DNA of 64,000 nt, from positions 1 to 64,000 of the forward strand of contig JAUQPR010000004.1 of NCBI GenBank assembly GCA_030550275.1, in the 5' to 3' direction. The stretch is from Bacteroidota bacterium. Lineage in GTDB: Bacteria; Bacteroidota; Ignavibacteria; Kapaibacteriales; HRBIN21. Positions 42,688-53,096 of this stretch are shown here, piece after piece; position 1 is the first letter of the stretch; every line of letters starts with the position of its first letter. The notes under the pieces were generated by a model. The model did not search any database and was not told the origin of the DNA. It saw only the letters and a list, made by a program, of their open reading frames with translations. Both the position numbers and the translations under genes were made by a program.

Positions 42688-44028
42688 ATGGAACAGCAGC
42701 CAATGAACGGTCCGGAGGTGGGCACGACGCTGCCCTTGCTGGATGTGGAAACGCTTCGGGGCAAGAAGATTGCCGAGCTCTACGAAATCGCCAAAGCGCT
42801 CGGCATCCCCAACTACGCCGACATGCGCAAGCACGAGCTCATCTTCCGCATCATGGAAGCCCAAGGGCAGCTCCTGCGTGCCCAGCAGCTCCAGCCCGAA
42901 AGTGGAGCAGCAGTGGTCGAAGGAGTGCTCGAGATCACCTCAGACGGGTACGGCTTCCTGCGCTCGGCGGACTCCAGCTACCTGCCCTCGCCGGATGACG
43001 TCTACGTCTCGCCCTCCCAGATCAAGCGCTTTGGACTACGCACCGGGGATACCATCCGCGGGCACATCCGTCCGCCAAAGGAGGGGGAGCGCTACTTTGC
43101 GCTGCTCAAGATCGACTCGGTCAACTACCTGCCGCCCGAGGAGGTCAAAGACCGCCCGCTCTTTGAGGAGCTGACCCCGGTCTACCCCACCGAGCGCTTC
43201 CGGCTGGAGACGGTTCCCAACGAGTACTCCACGCGCATTGTGGACCTGCTGTGCCCGATTGGCAAGGGGCAGCGCGGCTTGATCGTTGCTCCGCCGAAGT
43301 CGGGCAAGACCATTCTGCTGCAGCAGATTGCCAATGCCATCAGCCGGAACCATCCCGAGGTCAAGCTTATCGTGCTGCTCATTGACGAGCGCCCCGAGGA
43401 GGTGACCGATATGCAGCGGTCGGTGCGCGGGGCGGAGGTCATCGCCTCCACCTTCGACGAGCCGCCGGAGCGCCATGTTCAGGTTGCCGATATCGTGCTG
43501 GAGAAAGCCAAGCGCTTGGTTGAATGCCGCCATGACGTGGTTATCCTGCTGGACTCCATCACGCGCCTTGCCCGGGCAAACAACACGGTCATTCCGCATT
43601 CGGGCAGGATCCTCTCCGGCGGAGTGGACGCCAACGCGCTGCACCGTCCCAAGCGCTTCTTTGGTGCCGCCCGCAAGGTCGAAGAGGGAGGCTCGCTCAC
43701 CATCATCGCAACCGCGCTCATCGAAACGGGCAGCCGCATGGACGAGGTGATCTTCGAGGAGTTCAAGGGCACGGGCAATATGGAGCTGGTGCTGGACCGC
43801 AAGCTTGCCGAGCGGCGCATCTTCCCCGCCATCGACGTCAACCGCTCGGGCACGCGCCGCGAAGAGCTGCTGCTGACCCCCTTCGAGCTCAACCGAATCT
43901 GGGTCTTGCGCAAGGTGCTCAGCGAGCTCTCCCCAGTCGAAGCGATGGAGCTGGTCCTGGAGCACATGCGGCGCACGAAGACGAACCGGGAGTTCCTGGA
44001 GACCATCAACACGTTGACCACGGAATAG
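42688..44028 (+). CDS. rho: Transcription termination factor Rho
   Basis: 446 residues. A helical N-terminal domain ([28 protein letters not shown]-type) leads to the cold-shock RNA-binding fold ([15 protein letters not shown]) and the RecA-like motor with P-loop APPKSGKT near residue 200, [24 protein letters not shown] and the Q/R-loop region. Length is normal, without a long insertion. The 165 bp upstream hold no recognised site except a weak TAAGTTCA. Confidence 0.96.
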   Translation: MEQQPMNGPEVGTTLPLLDVETLRGKKIAELYEIAKALGIPNYADMRKHELIFRIMEAQGQLLRAQQLQPESGAAVVEGVLEITSDGYGFLRSADSSYLPSPDDVYVSPSQIKRFGLRTGDTIRGHIRPPKEGERYFALLKIDSVNYLPPEEVKDRPLFEELTPVYPTERFRLETVPNEYSTRIVDLLCPIGKGQRGLIVAPPKSGKTILLQQIANAISRNHPEVKLIVLLIDERPEEVTDMQRSVRGAEVIASTFDEPPERHVQVADIVLEKAKRLVECRHDVVILLDSITRLARANNTVIPHSGRILSGGVDANALHRPKRFFGAARKVEEGGSLTIIATALIETGSRMDEVIFEEFKGTGNMELVLDRKLAERRIFPAIDVNRSGTRREELLLTPFELNRIWVLRKVLSELSPVEAMELVLEHMRRTKTNREFLETINTLTTE

Positions 44029-44037
44029 CCCGAACGC

Positions 44038-44967
44038 ATGGCGGCGGTACCATCGCAGCATCTGCGGGCGCTCAAGGTCGCTGTAGTGTTGTCCGCGGTG
44101 GGGCTGGTGGGGAAGTGGAGTGCGTACGTGTTGACCAATTCGGTGGCGATCTTCTCCGATGCGCTCGAGTCCCTCATCCACATCGCAGCCATCGGGGTTG
44201 CTTGGTATGGGATGCAGGTGAGCTTCCGTCCGCCCGATGTGGAGCACCCCTTTGGGCATGCCAAGGCGGCGTACTTTTCGGCGGGGCTAGAGGGAGGGCT
44301 CATCATCCTGGCGGCGGTGCTCATTGGGGTTTCGGCGGTGGATAAGCTCATCTCCGGAGTTGCCCTGCGGAGGTTGGATGTCGGGCTGGGGATGACCGGA
44401 CTTGTAGCGGTGCTCAATGCTGTTCTGGGGCGCTGGCTGCTGCGTGAGGGACGGCGTCTGCACTCACCCATTCTGCATGCCCATGGCAAGCACATTTTGA
44501 CGGACGTCGTAACGACGGTGGGCACAATTGCGGGGCTTTCCGCGGCGTGGGCAACGGGCTGGTGGGTGCTGGACCCCATTCTCGCACTCGTTGTGGCGCT
44601 CAACATCGTGCGCGAGGGAGCACGGCTGCTGTGGGGCTCGGTACATGGGCTGATGGATCGCTCCAATCCGGAGTTGGAATCGCGGGCGCGGCAAGCATTG
44701 GAGGAGTTCTGCCGCGAGCACGGAATCCGTTACCATCGTCTGCGCCTGCGCGAGGCTGGTGCCCAGGTCTACATCGATGTGCACCTGCAGTTCCGCGATG
44801 GCACGCCCATTGAGCAAGCTCATGGGCTGGCAACGGCTGCCGAACAAGCGATCGCCCAAGCCCTGCCCGTCCACGCCGATATTGTGACCCACCTGGAGGG
44901 CGAGGAGCACGCCGCCGACCACGATGAACCCAAACCACCAGAGCAACTCCAGGAGCTTCGCCGGTGA
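44038..44967 (+). CDS. Cation diffusion facilitator (zinc/iron/manganese efflux)
   Basis: 309 residues, six helices plus a cytoplasmic ferredoxin-like domain. Metal-site residues are in [10 protein letters not shown] (helix 2) and [14 protein letters not shown] (helix 5); HPFGHAK is the helix 2-3 loop. The C-terminal His/Asp-rich tail ([13 protein letters not shown]) may bind metal. It starts 9 bp after rho, so may be co-transcribed. Confidence 0.9.
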   Translation: MAAVPSQHLRALKVAVVLSAVGLVGKWSAYVLTNSVAIFSDALESLIHIAAIGVAWYGMQVSFRPPDVEHPFGHAKAAYFSAGLEGGLIILAAVLIGVSAVDKLISGVALRRLDVGLGMTGLVAVLNAVLGRWLLREGRRLHSPILHAHGKHILTDVVTTVGTIAGLSAAWATGWWVLDPILALVVALNIVREGARLLWGSVHGLMDRSNPELESRARQALEEFCREHGIRYHRLRLREAGAQVYIDVHLQFRDGTPIEQAHGLATAAEQAIAQALPVHADIVTHLEGEEHAADHDEPKPPEQLQELRR

Positions 44968-45038
44968 TGTACAACAGCGGGAGAGCCGAGCTGCGTTGTT
45001 GGCGACCCTTGTGATGTTCCGGCAACTGACACCAGGGG

Positions 45039-48000
45039 ATGCAGAAGGCGCGAGGGCATCTGTGGGTGCTCCTGCTCGTGGCAGGCACGTGGGCAGGGGT
45101 GCTGGCGCAGCTCATCGCAGCAGCTCAGGGAGGGGATTCGGGGCAGGACGGTGGAGAGCCTCCCCCAATTCTCCCGCGTGAACATCCGCTGCAGCCACCC
45201 ACACCGGCGGAGGCACTGGGTCCTGGAGCACGCCCGCTGCGCCAGGAGCGCTATCGGCTGGATACCGCCGATTGGAGCTGGGTCCGAAGCGTCGTCAGCG
45301 GCGACTTCGAGCTGCTCCCCCCATGGCGCTGGTCGTTGGAGGAGTACCTACGCTGGCGCGAGCGGCTCTGGCGCGAACGGATCTGGGATTCGCTCTGGCA
45401 GCATTACGATATCCGCCTGGCGCTCTCCCCGCGCGAACGGGCGCAGATGCTGGACCAATTCGCCACGCTGACCATCCCTCTGCCACCGAACCCGCTCCTG
45501 GGGTTGTTCGGCAAGCCGGAGATCTCCATCTCCGTTGCCGGCGATGTCAACATCCGCGCTGGCTGGCGCTGGGATTGGCAACGGCTGGGAACGGCATCCG
45601 CCAGCGGGCAGGTACAGTCCAGCCCCATCTTCTCGCAGACCATCAACGTGAATGTCTCCGGGCGCGTCGGCGATAAGGTGCGCCTGGGAGTGGATTGGGG
45701 CTCGATGCGCATGAACGAGTTCGACAACAAGTTCCGCATCGGCTACGAGGGCTACGAGGACGACGTCGTGCGCAAGGTCGAAATCGGCAACATCAGCTTC
45801 CAAACGCCTTCGGCGCTCATCGGTGGAGGACAGGCGCTGTTTGGGATCCGCTCGGATTTCCAGTTCGGACCGCTCTTCCTGCGCACCGTTGCCTCGCAGA
45901 AGCGCGGTGAGCGCCGCTATGTCCGGGTACAGGGCGGGGCACTGCGCCAGCGCTTTGCATTGCGTGCGTACGACTATGCCCGCAACCACTTCTTCCTGGA
46001 CACCGCCTACCGGGAGGTCTTCCGCGAGTACTACCGCTACGGCACACCGGTGATTCCGCCGCAGGGGGCGGCACTGCGCGTCAAGGAGATCGAGGTCTGG
46101 GAGAGCACCCCCGACCTGCGCGTCGTGCAAGCCCGTGACGGAGTTGCCTTTGCTGACCTTCCGCCCGTTGCTCTGGGGCAGCGCTACGGCGAGCAGTACA
46201 AAAACGCCACCGTCGTTGCCGGAGAGGTCGAGCGCGCACGCTTTGCCCGGCTCGACCCGGGGCAGTACTCCTTCAATCCCGACCTGGGGATTCTCACGCT
46301 GCGCAGCCTGCGCCAGGACCGCATCTACGCCGTTGCCTACCGCATCGAGGGACCAAGCGAGAGAGCCGAAGACGACCTCGTCTACGGCACCTTTGCCAAC
46401 ACCATCGGGGAGCGCGATACGCTGGTGCTCAAGCTCATCTACCGTCCCAACCTGCAGCCCGGCTTCCGGACGCTCTGGCGGCGCCAGTTGCGCAACATCT
46501 ACTCCATCGGGATGCAGAACATCCAGGACCTGCGCGTCTCGATTTGGTACATCCGCCCCACGAATGACTCCACCGAGACCCTGGAGGGCGCACCCGACAA
46601 GCTGGTCACAATCCTGGGCGTGGACCGCGTCAACAACGCCACCGGCGACCCCACGCCCGATGGGGTGTTCGATGGGGGGCTGAATTCGCCCTTCTTCAAC
46701 CGGCAGACCGGCGAGCTCATCTTCCCCAGCCTGGAGCCCTTCCGCGAGGGGCTGCGCCAGTACTTCGCTGCCCGAGGGGTGCCCGAGCTGGCAGAGCTCT
46801 ACACGTACGGTGCTGTCTATGATACTACGGTCGAGGCAGCACGGCTGCAGACCGACCGCGACCGCTTCGTTATCGCCGGGGAGGTGGTGGGCTCATCCGG
46901 AAGCCGAATCTCGCTGGGCGTGTTCAACCTGGAGCCCGGCAGTGTCCGGATTACGCTCGATGGAGTCCCGCTCAAGGAGGGCGAGGACTACACCGTGCAG
47001 TACTACAGCGGCGAGGTCTTCCTGCGCAATCCCCGGGCGCAGCTTCCCAACGCCAACTTGGTCATCGAGTACGAGCCGCGCGATCTCTTCAACTTAGCCA
47101 CCCGCACGCTCCTGGGGCTGCGCGGGGACTGGCTGCTCTTCAACACGCGCACGCTCAAAAGCACGCTGGGCTTCACCGGGATGTTCTACCACCAGGCGGC
47201 GCTCATTGACCGGGTGCGCTTGGGCGAGGAGCCCGTCTCGAACTGGATGCTCGGCGCAGATTGGACGCTGCAGTGGGAGAGCATGTGGCTGACGAACCTG
47301 CTCAACGCACTGCCGCTGGTGGACACCAAGGAGAGGTCGCGCGTGAATTTGCGCCTGGAGGTTGCCCAGATGTTCCCAACCCCGAACACGCGCCGTTCCG
47401 AGGTCGCCTCCGACCGCGGGGCGGCGGTGGTGTACGTGGACGATTTCGAGGGCGCGCAGCGCACGCTGCCGCTGGGCTTGCTCCCTGGCTACTGGCGCCA
47501 TGCCGCTGCGCCGGTGGATTCCTCGATTGCCCCCGATGCCAAGACCGCCGTCCTCTACCGCGGCAAGCTCTTCTGGTACCAGTTCTTCATCCCCGAGACG
47601 CCCATCCGCGAGGTCTATCCCAATCGGGACATCATCCCGGGGCAGAGCAACCTGCGGGCGCTCTACATTGTCTTCCGTCCCGATGAGCGCGGCATCTACA
47701 ATCCGAATCCGGAGTTCCTGGACCGCTTCAACCCGCTCTACGACTCCACCCGGGCGTTTGCGCGCAATCCGGCGAATCGGCAGCGCATCTGGGCGGGGAT
47801 GACCCGGCTGCTCACGCTTGGGGGATACCCGCTGAACTTCGACGCCGAAAACTACGAGTACCTGGAGTTGATGATGCGCATCGAGTACGCCGAACCCGGC
47901 GCGCGCCTCTTCATTGACCTGGGGCAGATTAGCGAGGACCTCATCCCCAACGGGAAGCTCGACACCGAAGACGGCATCACCTCCGCTGCCCCGCTGCCCA

Positions 48001-51000
48001 ACGGCATCCTGGATGCGGGCGAAGATGTCGGACTCGATGGCGCCGATGACGCCACCGAACGCGCAACGCTCCCGTACCCGCTCTCGCTCGAGAGCGACCC
48101 CGCGCGCGACAACTTCGCCTTCGACTACGCGCAGGACCCAGCGCTGCTGAGCGAGGACAGCTTCGTCAACTACAACAACCCGGAGGGCAACGGCACATCG
48201 GAGCTGGGGCGATTCCCCGATACGGAATCGCTCAACCCCAACAACGGGCAGATGGTGATGCTGGACAACAGCTACTTCAGCTACGAGGTGCGCTTGGACC
48301 CCAATCCGGCAACCAATCCGCAGATCGTCGGCGGAGGGAGCAATGGCTGGTACCTGTACCGCATCCCGCTGCGCCGCCCGGACCGCGTGGTAGGCAATCC
48401 GCTCTTCTCCAACATCCAGTACGTGCGAGTCTGGGTCAAGGGCGGGGCACTCAAGCTGCGTATTGCGGATTGGCGCATTGTTGGGGCGTATTGGCAGCGG
48501 CGCCACCCATTCCATCCGGCTGCAACGGATGCGGATTCGGTGCTGGAGGTGGCGTTTGTCAACCGCGAGGAGAACAGCGGTCCACCCGATTACTACACGC
48601 TCCCGCCTGGGGTGCTGCCGCCGCGCCAGTTGAGCAATCCCGACCCCACGCGCGACATCCGGCTCAACGAGCAATCCCTGGTGCTGCGCGTGCGCAACCT
48701 CCGCTGGGGGGATGAGCGTATGGCGGTGCGTGTCTTCCCGCAGCGGCTGGATATGCTCTTCTACCGCCGGCTCAAGCTCTTTGTCCACGGAGATGGAACG
48801 ATGCCGCTGCGGCTTGCACCTGGGGAGACCCCGCTGGCGGAGGTGTTCGTTCGCTTTGGGACGGACTCGGCGAACTACTACGAGTATCGCCGTCCGCTGC
48901 TGCAGGGCTGGCAGGATATTACGCTGGACTTGGGGCAGTTGGCGGCGTTGAAGGCGCTGCGGGATTCACTGCTGCAGCAGCGCCTGGTGGAGTTCCCCGT
49001 CCCCGGGGAGGAGCGCGCGCGCTTCCGCTTGCGCGGCAATCCATCGCTGACGCAGGTGCAGTTTATCGGCATTGGCATCGCCAACCCCGCCGAGCGCTTC
49101 CCGAACCTGCTGACCACAACGCTCTGGGTAGACGAGCTGCGCCTAACCGAACCCGATGCCCGTCCGGATTGGGCTGCCATCGGCGCAGTGGATGTGCAAC
49201 TGGCGGACCTGGGCACGCTCAACCTCAATGCGATGCGGACGCAGCCAGATTTCCACCGTCTGGAGGAGCGCTTCGGCGACCGCGTGTTGCGCAGCTCCTG
49301 GGCTGCAACGGTGAACCTGGGGCTGGAGAAGCTCTTCCCCAAGTCCTGGCGCGAGCTCCGCATCCCCTTCACCTACACCCATGCGGAGTTTCTGGAGAAG
49401 CCGCGGCTGCTGCCCTTCAGCGATATGCCCGTCGAACAGGGAGCAGCGGCGCTCCAGCAGCAGCTCCTGCGCCAAGGGGCTTCGCCACAGCAAGCCGATT
49501 CCGCAGCAACCGCACTGCGCCGGAGTGCACAGACGCTTCGTGTACAGGATAGCTGGGCAATCACTGGGCTGCGTCCGGGCATCCCCAGCTCGCTGTGGTG
49601 GGTGCGCGATATCTTCAACCGCATGAGCATTGGCTACGCCTACGCGCAGGAGTTTGAGCGCTCGCCCGAGGTTGCCGAACGCTTCCGCTGGCGCTGGAAT
49701 CTGACGCTGCAGTACGCCGTGCAGCTCTCACCGCTGCTCCAGGTGCGTCCGCTGGCGTGGGCGCGCGCAGTGCCAGTGCTCCGTGGATTTTCCGGCTGGC
49801 AGCTCTCCTTGTCGCCGACCAACTTCGGCGTTGGGCTGAACCTAACGCGCGCGCGGCAGACCGAACAGCTCCGCGCCCTGCCGACACCCAGCCCAGTTGT
49901 GCGCGAGTTCTCCGCCCAAAAGCAGCTCCAGGCAAGCTGGCAGCTCAGCAGCGGCGGCTTGCTCAATCCCACACTGGACTACTCGCTCACCACCACGGCA
50001 ACGCTGGCGCCCATCGAGCTCGATCCCACTGGTCGGCAGCGCAGCGGGAGCGAGATCCTGCGCCAGATGTTCCTGCAACGCGGCACCCTGCTGTACTTGG
50101 GCGAGGAGACCTCGGTGCGGCAGAACATCACGAGCAATTTCCGCCCTCGCATCCCCGAACTGCTCGGCATCGAGCGCCTGCTGACACTCAACGGCTCCTA
50201 CACGGTGACCTACTCCTGGACCGATCCGCGGCAACCCGACCCCGCAGTGCGCGACGTGGTCAAGCAGGCGCAATGGCAGAGCTCCTTGCGCTGGAATGCT
50301 GCCTTCCGGCTTCGGCAGTTTGGAGAGCAGCTCTTCGGGAAGGTGCCCGCCGATACGCCCTCGCTGCCGACCCGCATTGTGCGCATCCTGCGCAGTGCGC
50401 TCTTCGACTACGATAACGTGCAACTGAGCTACCAGCAGGACAACTCCTCGCTCAACCCCGGCGTGCTCGGCGGCACGGGAACCTCCAACATCTGGATCCG
50501 CTGGCTCCTGGGCACCGAGGCGCCGCTCTATGGTCCTTCGACGGCATACCAACTGGGGCTGACCTCCAGCCCGCACGGCGGGATACGGCTGCGCTCCAGC
50601 CAACGCTTCCCCTTCTTTGGCTTCGCGACCACGCTGGGGGTGCGTCCGCCCAATGCGGTGCTGCCGGAGAACTTCTCGCAGCGGAATGTGCTGGAGATGC
50701 GCACCTCGCGCCCGCTGTGGGAGGGGGCAACGCTGACGCTTTCCTGGAGGAGCGAATTCGCCTACAACCGGAACTGGATCCTGCGCACCGATTCCCTGGG
50801 TATACCGACGCCGACCTCGGTGGTGGTGACGAACTCCTACAGCCGGACGGCGCTCTTCCTGCCGCCGGTGCTGCTGTTGGGCATCTTCCGCAACTCCGCC
50901 GAGCGCGTGTTGGAGCTCTACGGGCAGCGCCGGCAGCAGATTCTGGCGACCGTGCCCGATACGGCGCAGCAGAACATCCTGCTGCAGGAGGCGCTGGCGG

Positions 51001-51716
51001 AGTCCTTCCGCGAAGGCGTGGAGAGCTTCCGCTGGTACCCCGGCGCGCTGGCGCTCATCTGGCCGCGTGTGAACTGGATGCTGCGGTGGGATGGGCTGGA
51101 GCGATGGTCCATCTTCCGCTCCATTGCGGCACAGCGCGTCTCGCTGGAGCATTCCTACAGTTCGACCTACCGCGAGAACACGCGGCTGACCGACCGCGGG
51201 CGCGTCATTGACGCACAGCAGGTGGAAGCCAATTTCCAGCCCTTCCTGGGGCTGAATGTGAGCTTCGATGAGCGCGTCTTCCGCGGTCCGGCAACGGGGA
51301 CGCTGCGCTACAACCTGCGCTACGCTTACCAACTGGGTGCGGCGGCGCGCTCGATTCAGCGGCAGGTCTCGCACGAGTTCTCGCTCCAGCTCACGCACAC
51401 CCGGCGGGGGCTGCGGCTCCCGCTCTTGGGCACAGAGCTGCGCAACGATGTGGAATTCAGCCTGCTGGCGTCGGTGCGGCGCAACCTCACCGCTTCGCAT
51501 GACGTCTTCGGCTCCGGTGGCGCCGGCGGACTCCGCGTGGATGGCAGCACGCAAATCACCGTGGAGCCACGAGCCCGCTATACAGTCAGCCAGCGCGTGA
51601 CGGCGTCCATCTTCATGCGCTACGACGGCACCTTCAACGAGGGTGCAGCGCAGCCTGGCTACAGCACCTTCCAAATCGCGATGGACATCCGCGTCGGTAT
51701 CTCCGGTGGACGGTAG
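45039..51716 (+). CDS. sprA: SprA/Sov-type type IX secretion translocon
   Basis: 2225 residues with a signal peptide (HLWVLLLVAGTWAGVLAQ). SprA forms the very large outer-membrane barrel through which T9SS cargo passes. Recognisable features include PEISISVAGDVNIRAGWRWDWQR-type N-terminal plug sequence, INVNVSGRVGDKVRLGVDW, KVEIGNISFQTPSALIGGGQALFGI, VYVDDFEGAQRTLPLG and many amphipathic beta strands to the end, which finishes MDIRVGISGGR. Size is near that of Flavobacterium SprA. Its partners PorV, PPI and Plug are not adjacent. A glycosyltransferase starts 4 bp after the stop. Confidence 0.92.
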   Translation: MQKARGHLWVLLLVAGTWAGVLAQLIAAAQGGDSGQDGGEPPPILPREHPLQPPTPAEALGPGARPLRQERYRLDTADWSWVRSVVSGDFELLPPWRWSLEEYLRWRERLWRERIWDSLWQHYDIRLALSPRERAQMLDQFATLTIPLPPNPLLGLFGKPEISISVAGDVNIRAGWRWDWQRLGTASASGQVQSSPIFSQTINVNVSGRVGDKVRLGVDWGSMRMNEFDNKFRIGYEGYEDDVVRKVEIGNISFQTPSALIGGGQALFGIRSDFQFGPLFLRTVASQKRGERRYVRVQGGALRQRFALRAYDYARNHFFLDTAYREVFREYYRYGTPVIPPQGAALRVKEIEVWESTPDLRVVQARDGVAFADLPPVALGQRYGEQYKNATVVAGEVERARFARLDPGQYSFNPDLGILTLRSLRQDRIYAVAYRIEGPSERAEDDLVYGTFANTIGERDTLVLKLIYRPNLQPGFRTLWRRQLRNIYSIGMQNIQDLRVSIWYIRPTNDSTETLEGAPDKLVTILGVDRVNNATGDPTPDGVFDGGLNSPFFNRQTGELIFPSLEPFREGLRQYFAARGVPELAELYTYGAVYDTTVEAARLQTDRDRFVIAGEVVGSSGSRISLGVFNLEPGSVRITLDGVPLKEGEDYTVQYYSGEVFLRNPRAQLPNANLVIEYEPRDLFNLATRTLLGLRGDWLLFNTRTLKSTLGFTGMFYHQAALIDRVRLGEEPVSNWMLGADWTLQWESMWLTNLLNALPLVDTKERSRVNLRLEVAQMFPTPNTRRSEVASDRGAAVVYVDDFEGAQRTLPLGLLPGYWRHAAAPVDSSIAPDAKTAVLYRGKLFWYQFFIPETPIREVYPNRDIIPGQSNLRALYIVFRPDERGIYNPNPEFLDRFNPLYDSTRAFARNPANRQRIWAGMTRLLTLGGYPLNFDAENYEYLELMMRIEYAEPGARLFIDLGQISEDLIPNGKLDTEDGITSAAPLPNGILDAGEDVGLDGADDATERATLPYPLSLESDPARDNFAFDYAQDPALLSEDSFVNYNNPEGNGTSELGRFPDTESLNPNNGQMVMLDNSYFSYEVRLDPNPATNPQIVGGGSNGWYLYRIPLRRPDRVVGNPLFSNIQYVRVWVKGGALKLRIADWRIVGAYWQRRHPFHPAATDADSVLEVAFVNREENSGPPDYYTLPPGVLPPRQLSNPDPTRDIRLNEQSLVLRVRNLRWGDERMAVRVFPQRLDMLFYRRLKLFVHGDGTMPLRLAPGETPLAEVFVRFGTDSANYYEYRRPLLQGWQDITLDLGQLAALKALRDSLLQQRLVEFPVPGEERARFRLRGNPSLTQVQFIGIGIANPAERFPNLLTTTLWVDELRLTEPDARPDWAAIGAVDVQLADLGTLNLNAMRTQPDFHRLEERFGDRVLRSSWAATVNLGLEKLFPKSWRELRIPFTYTHAEFLEKPRLLPFSDMPVEQGAAALQQQLLRQGASPQQADSAATALRRSAQTLRVQDSWAITGLRPGIPSSLWWVRDIFNRMSIGYAYAQEFERSPEVAERFRWRWNLTLQYAVQLSPLLQVRPLAWARAVPVLRGFSGWQLSLSPTNFGVGLNLTRARQTEQLRALPTPSPVVREFSAQKQLQASWQLSSGGLLNPTLDYSLTTTATLAPIELDPTGRQRSGSEILRQMFLQRGTLLYLGEETSVRQNITSNFRPRIPELLGIERLLTLNGSYTVTYSWTDPRQPDPAVRDVVKQAQWQSSLRWNAAFRLRQFGEQLFGKVPADTPSLPTRIVRILRSALFDYDNVQLSYQQDNSSLNPGVLGGTGTSNIWIRWLLGTEAPLYGPSTAYQLGLTSSPHGGIRLRSSQRFPFFGFATTLGVRPPNAVLPENFSQRNVLEMRTSRPLWEGATLTLSWRSEFAYNRNWILRTDSLGIPTPTSVVVTNSYSRTALFLPPVLLLGIFRNSAERVLELYGQRRQQILATVPDTAQQNILLQEALAESFREGVESFRWYPGALALIWPRVNWMLRWDGLERWSIFRSIAAQRVSLEHSYSSTYRENTRLTDRGRVIDAQQVEANFQPFLGLNVSFDERVFRGPATGTLRYNLRYAYQLGAAARSIQRQVSHEFSLQLTHTRRGLRLPLLGTELRNDVEFSLLASVRRNLTASHDVFGSGGAGGLRVDGSTQITVEPRARYTVSQRVTASIFMRYDGTFNEGAAQPGYSTFQIAMDIRVGISGGR

Positions 51717-51719
51717 GGC

Positions 51720-53096
51720 ATGGCTGCCTGGGAGGTACTGGACCAGGAGCAAACGGCGCTGCAGCGGCTCGATGCCGCACTCCGGCGCCGCCGTGCGGTT
51801 GTCCTGCTGCCCTGGACGCATCCGCGGGTGCTCCCAGGGTTCTCCCCACCGTTCGACTGGAACCGTCAGCCCCGGAGCAATGCTCCGCTGAGCAAGCGGC
51901 TGCTATTCGAGCTGCTGCGCCGTCCTCCGCGCTTCCCACCCGAGGAGCCCATTCCCGGGGAGGCGCTCCGGCGCGTCCTGGTGTTCCGCTACGACGCCGT
52001 TGGGGATTACATCGTTACCACTCCGCTGCTGCAATGGCTGCGCCAGGCACTGCCGCATGTGCGGGTGGATGTGGTGGCGTCCTACCGCAACGCCGTGCTG
52101 GCGGCGCATGACCCAACGGTGGAGTACTCGGTGGCAATTCACCCGACGCACGGGATACATCCTTCGTGGGTCTTGGCAGCATGGAAGTTGCGACGCCACC
52201 ACTACGATGCAGTGTTCGCGCTGGTGTTTACCCGGATGAGCAAAGCAGCGGTTCTGGTGCATCTGTTTGCCCCACAGGCGGAGGCAATCGTTGTGCGCCA
52301 TTGGGAGCGGAGCTGGCTCTATGGGAAGGTCTTTGCCCGCCAGCCGGAGCATCGCCCCTGGCAGCGGCATTGGGCGGAATCGTTGCTCGCCATGGGGGTG
52401 GAGTCTGTGCGTCCGAGCGTGCCGGTGGAGCAGTTTCCGCACTACTTCGTTCCGATTGTCCCATCGGCATGGGAACGGGTTGCGCAGTTTGTGTCTGCAC
52501 GGGGACTGCAATGGCAGCCACCGGAACGGGTTTCGCCGTGGCAACGGTGCTGTTGGAGCGCCATCGAGGGGCAACCGTACGCGGTGGTGAATCTCTCCGC
52601 CTACACGAGGAACCGAGCATGGGGTCCGCACCATGCGCTCCTTGCATGCCGGGAGCTGCTGAACATGCTGCCGGAGTTGCATCTGGTGTTTGCTGCATCG
52701 GCACCACAGCAGCGCATTGCGCAGCAGGTGGCGGAGGCGCTCGGCGTGCGGGCGCACGTATTCTCCGGTGGCTTGCTAGAGCTGATCGCGCTCATCGCTG
52801 GAGCCGCATGGGTGCTCACGCCCGATACGGCGGTGGTCCACATCGCCTCTGCCGTTGGCAAGCCCGTTGTGGGGCTGTACGGCGAGCTCATCAAGGTTGC
52901 CGAATGGTTCCCACTCGATACGCCCTTCGCCCTGGTGTTGAGTCCGGCGATGGAGAGCATCACCTTTGCCCCGCCGGGGGCGGTAGTGGAAGCCGCTGAA
53001 TGGCTCCTCAGCGAGGTTGTGCCGCGGGGGGCGCGGATTCCGCCTGTGTTGCCCACCACAGAAGCCGTGGGAGCGGGAGCCAGCGAAGTCCGGTGA
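51720..53096 (+). CDS. Glycosyltransferase family 9 (heptosyltransferase-like), second copy
   Basis: 458 residues, longer than usual because of about 85 N-terminal residues before the fold (VLVFRYDAVGDYIVTTPLLQWL). VVNLSAYTRNRAWGP and LTPDTAVVHIASAVGKPVVGLYG mark the donor-binding half. It probably acts in lipopolysaccharide or surface-glycan synthesis. Its start just after sprA suggests co-transcription. Its last 89 bp overlap the convergent dehydrogenase gene. Confidence 0.82.
   Translation: MAAWEVLDQEQTALQRLDAALRRRRAVVLLPWTHPRVLPGFSPPFDWNRQPRSNAPLSKRLLFELLRRPPRFPPEEPIPGEALRRVLVFRYDAVGDYIVTTPLLQWLRQALPHVRVDVVASYRNAVLAAHDPTVEYSVAIHPTHGIHPSWVLAAWKLRRHHYDAVFALVFTRMSKAAVLVHLFAPQAEAIVVRHWERSWLYGKVFARQPEHRPWQRHWAESLLAMGVESVRPSVPVEQFPHYFVPIVPSAWERVAQFVSARGLQWQPPERVSPWQRCCWSAIEGQPYAVVNLSAYTRNRAWGPHHALLACRELLNMLPELHLVFAASAPQQRIAQQVAEALGVRAHVFSGGLLELIALIAGAAWVLTPDTAVVHIASAVGKPVVGLYGELIKVAEWFPLDTPFALVLSPAMESITFAPPGAVVEAAEWLLSEVVPRGARIPPVLPTTEAVGAGASEVR

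Noticed and set aside
47094-48788. 564-codon and other long minus-strand frames inside sprA
   Set aside because: Antisense shadows of sprA with no motif; their starts and stops fall at arbitrary places.
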